A stretch of 64,000 nucleotides of DNA from Atrichornis clamosus (taxonomy: Eukaryota > Chordata > Aves > Passeriformes > Menuridae): assembly GCA_013400975.1 (NCBI GenBank), contig WBMZ01014016.1, positions 56,548-120,547 on the forward strand, given 5' to 3'. Positions within the stretch are counted from its first letter, which is position 1, and each line of letters begins with the position of its first letter. Made by a program: the position numbers and the translations under genes. Under the pieces are notes generated by a model. It did no database searches. It was not told the origin of the DNA and saw only the letters and a program-made list of their open reading frames with translations. Shown here piece by piece: positions 1 through 12,300 of this stretch.

Positions 1-3000
1 CAGAAGTGAGAGAAAACTTCAGGTGTCTTTATTTGCAGAAGGCTGTTTCTGGTCGGACCAGAGTTAATGTTTTTGAAAACAAAAGCAACAATATGGAAAA
101 AAACACATGTAACTGCGGTGGAAACAAGAGCGAGTCACTACAGCAAGGAATATTCAATGCAAGTACAAAAAATGGGGAAAACATGAGCAGATATGTCTGG
201 AGACTGCAAAATGGAAACTGGAAGTTCCAACTTCTCACATCCAGAAAACAAAACATCTGGTGAAAATTTCTGAGAGAACAATAAACCTGCAGCATAACTT
301 CTATAAGGTCAGAGGACAGGTTAGTCAAAAACACTACTCATTCAGACTTCCTACAAAAGTAGGGAAAAAGCATGAAAAGAAATAGGATAATGTAGTAGTC
401 TAAAACTAAAGACTGATTCATGTTCATTTTGAACTAACTGTTTTTCCAAAACCTTCCTCCTTAAAAGACAGTATTGCCCCCATTTCTACCAGCTCACCGG
501 GGCTGTGCAGGAATCTTTAAGGAAACAGTAAAAAGTAAGCAAAGTTGCAAATCAACTCATGAAACCAACAGCTCTCACCAGCCCATCCCAGTTGCTCAGT
601 TTAGGAGAATAAAACCCAATTAATCCAAAGAACATTTCACATTACTCTCAGAAAGGAGCAATATGGACCTACAGGAAGAGGAAGAGAATCCACTGGGGCT
701 GTGTGGGAGTGGTGAGGTTGCTTCAATCTTTCACAATGGCTACTTTCAGCATTCTGGATTTTACAACAAACAAATCTATCCCCAGTCTAGCAATTACTTG
801 CCTACCATGGGAAATAAAAACCAAATTCAGCGGGTAGCTTTTGGAGATGTATTTTTTAAATGCTCCCAGCCTTTTAGCAAGGCATCAATCCAAATATGAT
901 ACTGGATCTACAGTACTGAAATGTTTAACTAAAACCAGATCTCTTGTTTCCCAGTAGTTTTATTAGCTGTCGGTTTGTCAAGTCTGCTGAACTGACTTTG
1001 AAGCAAGATGATGGAAAGGGAACAATAAAATATGGCATGAGATTTTAAACAGACTTAATTCTTTCCAGTTAGTCAGCAGCCTGGGCTTCTCAAATTGCAC
1101 ACAAATTGTGGCTCCATTCTGATTCTTCAAGACACTAAATTTTGCAAAAAAAAAAAAAAAAACAAAAACCAAACATGGTAAAACAGAAAATGCAGTTAAA
1201 CCATGAGACAAGTGTTTGTACATGGTGGTGTGATATGTGACCCTGCAGGGTGTTTGACTTCTCCTGACTCATCCTGTTAGCAGGAGCTGGTTCTCTGCTG
1301 TAGGCCAAGGAGCAGTCCATGAGCCAAGAAACATAAAGCAAGATTTCCAGACACCGTTTATCTCAGTGTTTTCACAGACCTCCACATAAGGCCCGACGAG
1401 GCTCAAACGTGTTCTCTCAGCATTCCCAAGTAGAGATGGAGACAGAACCACACTCCTGTCTTGTCACATCCTCCTCCCTAATCAAGACCATACAACTTAA
1501 TAACACAAGCCAAGGTATTCTTCTCATCTGCTGAAGGCACTGGAAAACCTTTCCATGCAGGGCTGCAATCATGACTATCAGGCAAAGTTTAAAGGCAATA
1601 AAGAAGCTACAGTCTGAAATTCTGCATAAATCCTCTAGACTTTTATTAGTTTTGCTCAGTTTAGAGAAAATATATACAGATATGTAACTGTGTGCTGCTG
1701 GGGCATCTTCTCTTTGGCAACTGCCCTCCAGTTCTCTGCTGGTCTACACGTATGTCTGTGTACCCCCCTTACACATCCCCCCAGCACTGCACCTCCTCTT
1801 AACCAAGTGTCTTCTTTTCTGGGGCACGGAGGCACTGCAGACCTGCAAATACTAATTAAAAGGTAAATATTGAGACTGTTCTATCGACAATGCTCACACA
1901 GTTATCCAAATAATTTACAGTCTCTTCTGTCCTTCAGCAAGTTCTCCTCAATTCTAACATATCATATGAGAATTTAACTTCAAAGGCACTTGGATCATGT
2001 CCAAGCTAAGCTTCTAATTAAGAACTGGCTTCTAAAGGTCACAAAGTCCAAGTTCCGGGATCAAATTAAAGTTTAGCTTTTTGTACAGAAGTTTCAAAAA
2101 TAAGGACAAACTTCTAGTCTGCCTGGCTGGGAAGGAGCTGAAAGACAACAACAAAAGCTAAAGACAACAATAAAACAACTTATCTCCCATATTTACAATT
2201 CTCCCTGGGAATTCTGAATGGCTTTGGTTTGTTGTCTTGGTTTCTTGTTATTTTAATTTTTGGTGGCTGAAGAGACACTTCAGAATTGACTGAACTTCTA
2301 TAAACATCAAGAACATTGTAGCAAAAATAATTGTATCAGTTACGCATCTTAACATTTCAGTGTTTAGAATACAGTCTCTTACCAGAACATTTTGAATTAT
2401 TTCATTCCTTAGTAGAAATATAAACCTGAGTTTAGGCATGTTTTAAGAGTTTGCAACTAAAATGAATATACAGAACTTGTACTAATAATGCAAGTTAACA
2501 CACGGCAGCACCACGATGCAAAGGTAAATGAAGCATTACAACTTGAAGAATCTGTCTGCGCTGCTCAGCGCTGCAGTGGTGCTTTTTCCAAATTCCCTGT
2601 CAAACCCAGGAGAGCACAACCTTACAGGCACCTCACGCAGCACAGAATAACAAAACACACTATTTACCCAAGGCGAGACATGCAAGCCCAGACAAGTCAT
2701 TTACAGAGAGCCTCATCTCAGCCAACTCCAACAGAAATCAGAGAACCACACTGAGCTTGGAATCTCATTATTCTGAACACCACTCACATTAGATATACAG
2801 GTTTTCAAATACACATCATTACAGAATTATTACTGGCTGCACAGAGAAGGTGGCAGAATTAAACCCATGGTTTCGTGACAGGGAGGGAGCTCTTGCTTGC
2901 CCTTTGAAGCTTACTGGTCCGTGTCTCTTACAGGAGAGTGGTACTATAATACCATTTAAAATACATTTATTGTCCTTTAGGAGAGGCTGGGACTCACTTC

Positions 3001-6000
3001 TTTCCCAAGAGTTTAATCAACAGGTTAGGCTTATATTTACTCTTCCTTTCCTTTTCCTCTTTTCATCTAAGAAAACTTGAATTATCTTATGCAAGGCAGC
3101 ATAGGCTTAACAGAAAGAACATAGAGATCCAGATCAAATTCCTGGTAAGGATTCACATCCAACAACTGACAAAGGAAACAAATCCATTCAGCCTTCCAGA
3201 GGACTAACCTCATCTTAACTTGCAAGATTTCCACTACTTGTATTTTACATGAAAAAGCTGTATTGCACACACAGTCCAAGTCACCAGCCATCCGGGCAAG
3301 TCCCTAGGGAGCCTGATGGGCATCTGATGCAGAGGGCCCGGCAGGATCTAACCTAGAGGGAGAAATGCAGCCTTGTAAAACTGCAGAAAACACACACCTC
3401 TAGTGCAAGATTGGCAATAACGACGCCGGAGGCTGGTAAGAACTCAGAGTCCTGTACTTAGAAAGACACCCTTCTATTCTAGATCTGGATCTTGCCATCC
3501 AGAATAAAGTATGTAAACTAACACAGGCTCAAACAGAGTTTGTCCAATAAAGTTGTTTGTCTGCTTTTATATACATGCTTTATCCAACTGAGAAAGTAAT
3601 GTATTGACTAAAAATTAATCTCAGACTGTATGAGCTGCTGAAAACTCAATAGACGAGATAAAGCAAATGCCATTCTGCTGTGCAATTATGGAATTGTAAG
3701 AGCTGTTTTACTACCTAATGTTAAGCTGTGTAATTCAGGAGAAAGGAATAGTTGCTGATGGCATTAGTACTTGTACTTTACAAATATCCCCCAAACATCT
3801 TTCTTTTTCCTTGAAAAGCCAACTTCTGTCGTCTCAGTGAAACCAACAACTGAAGTTTTCTAACTGAATTAGTACCAGTCCATTATCCTACCCCTCAAAT
3901 TCATTAAAATTGTTTCTGCATATTGTTCTACTGGACATGCCAACCACATGAGAATCTATTCTGCCCCTCTGAATTTAAATACCACTGCAGCACAGAGATC
4001 CTGAGGTATGTGCAAACTGCCCCTTGCTTTGCTTTCACATGCAAACAGAGGTACCATTGTGGATGACCCCACAGCCCACATGTGAACCCAGTACACACAG
4101 TTCACAGAAAAAGAAAGTCTGTGCACTGCACTTAATTTACAGCTCTGAGTTTGCAAAGCAGTTATTCCATTTTTTCCCTAAATCCAGTCTCCCTTTTAAC
4201 CCACTGCTACAGAAGCTCCCAAATTCAAACCTCTGCAGATTAATTTGCTGGGATAAATTTGCTACCAACAGCTGCCTGATTACCTGAAGAAATTTTCCCT
4301 TATTCAAAAATGCAACTTCAAACTGCAATGTTTAAAATCCAGGCATTTAGAGTATTCCTAACTGTAACCATCCCAGCTAAACACAGGCTGTCATAATATG
4401 GAAGTTTTAGAAATGGAGTCCAGACAAGTCTTCAAGGTAGCTAATGAAAACAGTTTTGCAAGATAAAAGACACGGGAGACTTAGGAGGAAGAGATCCATC
4501 TCTAGAAATACAGAATATTACTGCCTCTTCTTGCTGACTGTATGAAACAAGAGCAGTAAGTGAACAAAAAAAATCCAAACATCTGAGGACTTAATCATCT
4601 TGGTAAAGGTAAAAAGAGAGAGAAATAAACACATCTTGTGACTCTGGAATTCACATGATTCCCAACTGCAAAAACATTTAACAAAGACTTGAGAATATTC
4701 CCAAACCACCCCCATTTCCCCACCCCTGGATTCAGCATTCCAGAGCTTCAGCAAGATCAACTTTTTTGGTATCCTCCCATCTTTTTGCACCCTGTCTGCT
4801 ATTTCAACCCACAGCCAGCCACATTACTACTCTTCAAACTGGTTTTGTGCTCCTGTATTCCACAAGGACATGGGCAAACTTTCTGTTTCCTCATGCATCT
4901 AATTTACAATATCCTCATAAACAACACTGCATTAAAAAAAAAAAAAGGATACTCATTCACTCAAGTAACACATAAATCCATTCACTTTGAATTATGCATA
5001 CACTCAAAACAAGGGGTGAGGGGAGGAGCTGCCTAAGCAAAAGGAGGTATTCAGACGAGGCTACCATCGACCACCTCACAGCCTTGTGCCTTACTACTGT
5101 GCCATTTGAAGGTAGGCCTAGGATAGGAAAATCTGAGTGTGTGTACACCTCATAACTCTCGGGAGAGACAATCAAGTTTGGTGGATGAGAAGGCAAAAAA
5201 AACAGAGCATGGGAGAACAGATGAGGCTTTCACGCTCATGAGTGGCAATGGAAGCTTGCAAAATGTAAAAGAGTATTATTTTCTCTCTGAAAGAAATGGG
5301 ACACTGTCAGCAGGTGCCAGGCAACAATTTCCAAGTTCCAAAAGAACAACAAAAACAAAACCTGCTCTCCTGGTACAGGTAAGATGTTTGGGTTTAACAC
5401 CTAACAACTTCACAACTCGAATCCATTCTAAGGTCACAAAACCTCCATAACAAAACAAGAACGAACAAAAGGGTGAAGATACAAAGCTAACTCTTTTGGT
5501 AAGAGTAACACATATTTTTGGAGTCTGTTCTTAGTGATCAGAACTGGCTACACCCTATGTCCAACAGCAGACTCTTGCCCTTGCCCCCATCTGCCTAAGC
5601 AGCACCTAATCATAAACAATCATCATCAGTGCAGAAGAGATAAACAACCTCAACCCTGAAACTGTACAGCAGATTAACAAACCAGTAAGTTCAAGAGCAA
5701 GGCAGTTCCAAGGACACGGTCTTTGGAAGGCTTGTGAGGCTAAATCTGAGATGTTCCGACAGTAGATTATAGTGCACTTTAGATGGTCTGCAGCTCACTA
5801 CAAAGTATTTCAGCACAGCTGTAATTAAAGCTCTGTCATTCCTTCCACTATAAACTCTGCTTTTCATGAGTTTATAATTTGGATTGTAAAAATCTGTTCT
5901 GAGTGAAAGCCTGGCAAACCAGAGACTGGGCATGAGAACATTTTCTTTTTCCAAGGCAGTCAGCTCCTTAAGGTTTTATGAATAACAAAAAAGTTTGCCA

Positions 6001-8770
6001 GCTTAACCCAAAATAAGTTAAAGAAAAATAAGCCACATGTCACTTAAATTCCTTTGTAGTTCGAGGAGGGAAGTTTTATCTTGCCAAGTTCAACCCACAG
6101 AGTCCAATGTCACTTCACAATTCAAAAATGAAAAAACAATGTATACAGCCAAACGCAGAGGCTTAATACAATTTACACAGGCTTAGCTGTAACCTACACC
6201 TGGGCTCAGCTGAACTGAAAATATCCTCAGACCTACCAAAGAGAAGGCAGATTGTGTCCTCTCTGCTACACCCAACCATAACCCTGTTTCACATGACTCC
6301 TTGCCCATTCCTCCCCCTCCAAACTGAACAAAACCCTTATTCCAAACTACACGAACTTGTGAAGTAACTTATTCTCCTTATCTATTGTTTGCTCATATCT
6401 CTCAGGCTGGGTTTATGTCAGAAGAGCAATTCCACACACATGTGACACTTGATAGTGTTGGATATGGAAATCTTTCTACCCACTAAGTGCTTCAAAAATA
6501 CATAGAACAGCAATGCACAAAAAACTAGAGACTATTTGGCATTTTTTTGGAAGATGAAACTAGCAGTAGACTTTTAATGAAAGATTTCAAGCGACATATC
6601 TGTTGTAAAAAAAGATGTAAGATAAGGAATAAACATATGGAACATAAAAAGGACAATGAAAAGGAAAGAAGTTTTAATAGACTAGCAGACCTTATGTGTT
6701 AAGACCTTTGTGGATTTGCTCACTAAGGCAGAATAGATACTTCCAGTCAGGCCTCTCAAGCCCTATAAAACATAACAACAGCTAACTCCTATGTGAAAAA
6801 GCATTGCATTCATCACTCATCTTAGTGAAATACAGGCTGGCTCTCATTAAAAATTCACATTCACAACTAGATTCTGGTCCAAACCATTTTCCTTACATAG
6901 TTAACTGACCAAAGAAAACCACACTGAAAAGCCTAAAATAAAATAGTGAAGCACACACTCCCAACTTCAAGAACAAAACACACCTTCCTTGAAAATAGAA
7001 AACTCTGAAACCCAGCTACCTGTTGAGAAAGTGTCTTTACTTTTTTCCTAGCAAGTAACAACTGTGAATTTAGAAGGATGGGCAGTGAGTCATTAGCTAT
7101 TGCCTCAATCTTTGCTGTACACGTTTGTCACTCAGGTTCTGTGACTATTAAACCCCAGTTCCCAGTTTACTTTGACTGCACTTTCACCCATTCCCCTTCT
7201 GAATCGAGTAGTTTCACACATCTGACCTGTCTCAGTTTGCAAGGCACGGGCATGTTTTGTTTTCTGCCATCTCCCAATCTGCTTGAACGAGAATGATAAA
7301 CTCATTGCTCATCGATGGGTTTGGCCATGCTTTTGGTTTTGCTCTTGTGCAACACAAACCTGCACTCCTGAAAACAAGGCTATTGAGCTTTCCCAATGCT
7401 GGGAGTGGCCTCCTCTTATACCTTGTCAGGTGCCTATCTCCAACGATCCGAGTTGACTCATATACTTGAGATGGACACCGTGGATTTCAGACTCTTAAAG
7501 CAAAACCCAACCAAGCTTCCCTGTACCTCGTCAGACATCTTGGTAGATACCAACACATGGTAAACTTCTACAGAGATAAACAATGGTATCTCCACAGGGC
7601 TGCTTTCATCTGTGTTCACTTCTTCGCATGATAACGTAAGCCTCATCGGAAGACGCTAATCTAAGAGCACAAAAGAACTCCAGCTGTACAGCAACCACAG
7701 CAGCTTTTTCAACTGCCTATGCCATTTCAGTAACACTCCTCCTTTCTGGAACAAAAGGCTCACATGCACAGGAAAGGGCTGGCTTCCCATGCTAATTGCA
7801 ATGCAAGCATCTCCCAAGATGGCCCAAAGGGCATGAGCAGGCGTTTTTAGAAATTCAACCTTGACAAACGGCTCTATCATCTCCCCTTAATATGGAGGTG
7901 TTTACATCTCAGGCAGAAAAAGGAGGCCAAGGTAGGGTGTGTTTTCAGTTATTTCTGTCACACAACCGGCAGGCACTCATGAGCCTTTGAACGCACCTGA
8001 ACACAGGACTGAGCTAGCTCTGTACGTAGAGCTCTTGTACAATACACCTTGGGTGACCAAGTTGTGCTTCCTGGACCAGCACATACAGGATCCAGCTCTG
8101 CTCCCAGTTTCTATCCAACTGTCTCAAACTTACAACCTCTGAAAATCACATCACAAAACCAACGCAAGCAAAACATGCAGTTCCACTTATAGGGTTCTGC
8201 ATAATGTTAAAGGTTTCCACAGAACAACTACAAAGACTTGTTTTTCCCCATGCATTCTTTTAATGAACTGACAGAACTTCTTGTCAAGTATTCCCACTGA
8301 AGTGAAGATCTGAACATGAGGCCAAAAAAAAAATTTCATATTTAAGGGCTTAAGTCCAGAGTTATACAGTGCAAAACCTGAGAGATACGCAGATGAAACT
8401 CTGCCTTTCCTCTGGGGCATAAATCCCATCTCCAGTAGCTGGAGATGAGGATCTTCCTTCAAGGAAAATTACTTAACAATTGGCTGTTACCAGCTTTGGT
8501 TGCTTTGGTTTTTTTTTTCTTCTAATTGTAAGTGATGAACTTGATACTGGTTGAGTTACAGAATCAACTATTCTGAGTAAACAATCTGGACAAGCACATT
8601 TATCTTCATTGGCAACAGATGCCCTAATGATTTCATTTTATGTAAAAAAAAAAAATGAAGCAAAGATCTCCGCATTTTCAAGAGCTGCTACAAGAGAACT
8701 CAAATTTATCATAAGGAAGAATCTTTGTTTGATGACTGGGATATTCAGAAAATCAAAAAGCTTCACTAAC
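1..8770 (-). other. PTPN13: PTPN13 intron 7, partial
   Basis: Sequence left of the donor at 8770. I searched by eye on the minus strand for the next expected segment (the family continues with a PVRRYKTYHGDVF-type stretch) and did not find it, so the next exon should lie beyond the left edge. It holds A-runs at 1146-1162 and 4934-4946 and no recognised gene. Confidence 0.75.
1146..1162 (+). repeat. Poly-A run (17 A)
   Basis: A homopolymer of 17 A, followed by CAAAAACC. No processed gene copy is seen next to it. Confidence 0.85.
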
Positions 8771-9334
8771 CTTCTACATTCATAGCTTCCCTCAGAAGCT
8801 GCAACTTCTTCTGTCTCTCTCTTATCCTGTCAAAGGCACTTGATATTGCTGCAGAAGTTGATGTCTCAGGCACATGGCGCGTTTGGTCCAGTTTTTGTGG
8901 TCCGAAGATATCCAGTGCTATGCTCCCATCGGAATACCTCGCTTCCTTGTTTCTGGTAGCAGTAGAAGTCCGTACTGTGAATGTTTCACACTGATGGCTG
9001 TGCCTGTGAGAGCCCCCAGCACGGCCCTTCTCAGCTGCCTTGTCAGTAGTGCAAAGCAAATCTGTGGAAGAAGCCCATACTTTCCGTTTGGGAGGGACGT
9101 CTGTATGAAGGTGACCTTTTTTCTCAAACTCACTGGTTTTACATCTATGAGGACAGAAAACATCTTCCTGACCCGAACTGTAATCTGCAGAAATGCCCTG
9201 GAAAAACTCTTCCTCGTCTTGTGTTCCTCTAATGGACAGAAATCCCATAGACTTGCTAAGTCCTTTGTTAAGTGTGGTCTGTTGAGAGAAGTGAGCTCTG
9301 TGTCCATCTGGTGCATCAATCGCCAATGTTTTTC
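8771..9334 (-). CDS. PTPN13: PTPN13 coding exon 6, large (linker before coiled coil, residues 211-398)
   Basis: This is the largest exon in the window: 564 nt, phase 1 to 1. The acceptor is ctccttattccag|GA and the donor, weaker than the others, is GAAG|GTTAGTG at 8770. It contains conserved islands TLNKGLSKSMGFLSI, KVWASSTDLLCTTDK, KEARYSDGSIALDIFGPQK and AISSAFDRIRERQKKLQLLR, ending EAMNVE plus one base of the next codon. The stretches between are divergent from human and rich in Ser, His and Lys, as expected of a disordered linker. The final segment (DRIRERQKKLQLLREAM) is a charged amphipathic helix leading toward the family's coiled coil. A longer frame runs left to right over the opposite strand here but is only a shadow. 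The frame also continues upstream of the acceptor, which must not be mistaken for a start. Confidence 0.96.
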
Positions 9335-12300
9335 CTGGAATAAGGAGACATTTCATACATGTAATTTTTTACTTAATACACAGGAGTCCAACACAAATTA
9401 GGTACAGTTAAAGTGTATACTGAACACACACTTGGGCATTGATTTTACCATGCAAAGCACTGAGGAGGCTACTTAAACAGCTGCCTCAGTCAACGAAGAA
9501 AGAACTCCAACTACTTCATATATGACAACCATTTTATTTCTTTTATTTCTGAAGTGCTCAAGAAAAAAAATTACACCTACTATAATTCAGTATTAACATT
9601 AAAAACACCCAAACTATCACATAACTGCTGAAACCTGCTTTCTCATTAGTTCTATTTTAAAAATAGTCTGGACTACCACCAAAAATGCTACTTAATAATC
9701 AATCTGAAATCAGCCATTCCTCTCACACCCAGATATACCGCCTACGGTTTTTAATAACAAGTCCAGGTCTGTTCTACAGATTTACAGATGCCCTGCAATA
9801 GAGTCAATAGTAAGAAAAGGATGACTGTGTACTTAGGAATTATAAAAATCTAATGACTATTTTTGGTGATAAAGAATACTCTAAAACAAAAACCAACAAA
9901 GCTTCCAAGATTAAAATGATTCCACGAGTCTGCACCCTTCATGTTTCATTAATAAATGGATCCACCAACGCTTATGAAGTCTCTCTTCTCCCTCTCCCCT
10001 ATTGTGAAATTACTTCCAGAATAAAAGAAATTGCCAGGGATGGAATAATATCAACAAAATATGTGGTCTCTGAAGAATATCATGCCATGGTCACCAAGAA
10101 GTTTTGATGATCATGTATGTCTCAGGCATAAAAATTCCACACACCCAGGTGCAGTCAGTATGGCATGTGATGCCTTCCTTAGAGTTAGCTTCCTCTTTGT
10201 AGTGATATTACCATGTAGACCTTTTAAGCAGTAGCAGCCTTGAAGAGAGCACTGCAAAAGCTAGCAGTCATGAGTTCAAAGTAAATCACAGTGCTGTATC
10301 TACTACTCTTAAAGAATGCTACATAGCGCTGCCTGCTGCTCTTCCAAAGTCCATTGGAAATAACTGCCCCACTTGCACAGCAGGCTCCTGATGATCTTTC
10401 GCTCAAGTGTTATCCTTTCAAACAGAATTTCACAGAATGCTTTAGGGAGGTTCAGAAATGTAGCCAGTACAGCTTTAAAAGGCTTTTAAAGGTGTAAACA
10501 CCTTTCAACTTCGATATTCTACTTGAAGAGGGGCTGGGCTGTAAGTTTGCAGTTTTTATTTTTGTGTTATTTAACTAACAATCAAAACCAGCAAGACTAA
10601 AGCAAAAAGCAACCACGTAGCGCCTTGCTTCTTACCAACACACAAATACATGATGGCAAAATTTTAGGGTTTGGATTGTCCAAAAAGCACCTTGTAAGGA
10701 ATCACAGAGTTCCCATATGCTTTAGCCAACAAAACAAAAAACACCTTTGCCAATGAGAGTAAACTAATCTTCTCAAAGGATCTGATGCCTCACTTCATAT
10801 TTTACAAATATAGCCTTAATACTAAACTAAACATAATTATATTTGTGGTCAGGTAAATATTATGTTATTATCTTATTCTCAGACTATACCTCATCCTAAG
10901 GCTGGTGAACTACATGTAATATTCACACACCCAAAAAAGCCTTTTAAAAATAGCTGTTCATTGTGAAGTTCCCACTATCCATCTAAAGCAGTGGGATGAT
11001 ATCTATTCTGCAAACACATACTTCACACTCATGTACATGCACCAAGGACAAACATTCCTAAGCAGGATTTTAACTCTGTCATTTGTGAGATAAAAAACTA
11101 AACACTGCAGTTTAGTTTTTAAGATGGCCAACAAATCAAAAGAAGCTCTGAGAATCCTCCCCAAAAATGAGAGTTCTAAGATAATTTTAGGCAGGAAAAA
11201 ACAAGAACAACCTTCTCTACACATTGTTTTCACTTTTTTTTTTTAATGTAAAAAAACTCCAGACACTCACTTCAAGACTGAAAGTATTTACATGCAGACA
11301 CCTTACTGAACAAAACAAAGGCAAACAAAGCAGAAAAACACCCAAAAGAAGCAGACAGCTGCAACTCCAATATACTACCATGGGTATACATTCAGGATTG
11401 CTCTGTACAACATCGGTCATGACTCAGAAGAACATTCCTGATTCAGAAGATTATTTAGGTCTCTGCACATGAAGCATTATCTTGTTGCAGGATCACATCC
11501 AATGAAGAGTCACAACATACTTTTAGAACCAGTAGGTATCCTCAACACAGCACCCTGGAGACTTTAACCCTGTGTGCTGTATGCTGTGAGAACTGCAGTG
11601 AAAGAGCCCACCTGTCAGTGAAAAAGAATGCTGGTGGAAAGAAGCATCCTCCTCACCAAAGCTGTAGCTCCCACGGACTTGGATATAACAGAAGTTATTT
11701 CCTGTTTGTGCAGACGGGCTAAAGACACAAACTCCTCTGCCTTGGCACGCGAGAGATGCTCTCTATTCCCCAAATCAGCCACCCACTGGGGCCTCCTCAC
11801 CAGAAAAAGTGAAGGCCATGAACACCATCTCATTGGCAGTGACTAGGGAAGTACTCATGGCTACAGCTTTGCCACTCATCCAGCTATTTGCATGATGAGA
11901 CAGGAGATGAGCTGTCCCACCAGGAAGCAGGAGGCATTCCACTTCCACACTACTCTTCCACTCTACAGGTCTAACTTATGCAGTCAACATTAGATTTTGA
12001 CACAGCACCAAAAGGAACCTAAAAGCTAGCCTCAGCATTCAGTCTTGACACTGCAAAATTCTCTTGGACACGTTTCATCTTTCCTTTATTAATCTCCCCA
12101 TTCCCACTTCTGCTTTTCATTAATCTTGCCAATTCTTCCCACCTTTGTAAAACCCATCCCTCTCTACATCACATCATTTCAACAAGCTCTGCCCAAACTG
12201 ACTGAGAGTGCCAACAGGAGCTGTTTAAAAATCATCCTCAGAGAAGGGTCAAGAAGAAACTTTGGGGCAAGGGGTGCACAGCCTGGGTATCTTGAGAGGG

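Noticed and set aside
1100..1165. A 17-A run considered as the tail of a processed pseudogene
   Set aside because: No coding-like sequence precedes it and no target-site duplication is evident.
7656..7880. A minus-strand frame containing MIEPFVKV, considered as a FERM-region exon of PTPN13
   Set aside because: The short likeness to a TIEPF-type segment ends at once, no suitable splice sites or continuing FERM sequence are present, and several intervening exons would be missing.
8874..9401. A 175-codon open frame on the plus strand
   Set aside because: It lies exactly opposite the large PTPN13 exon and has no recognisable similarity; the minus-strand reading explains the sequence.
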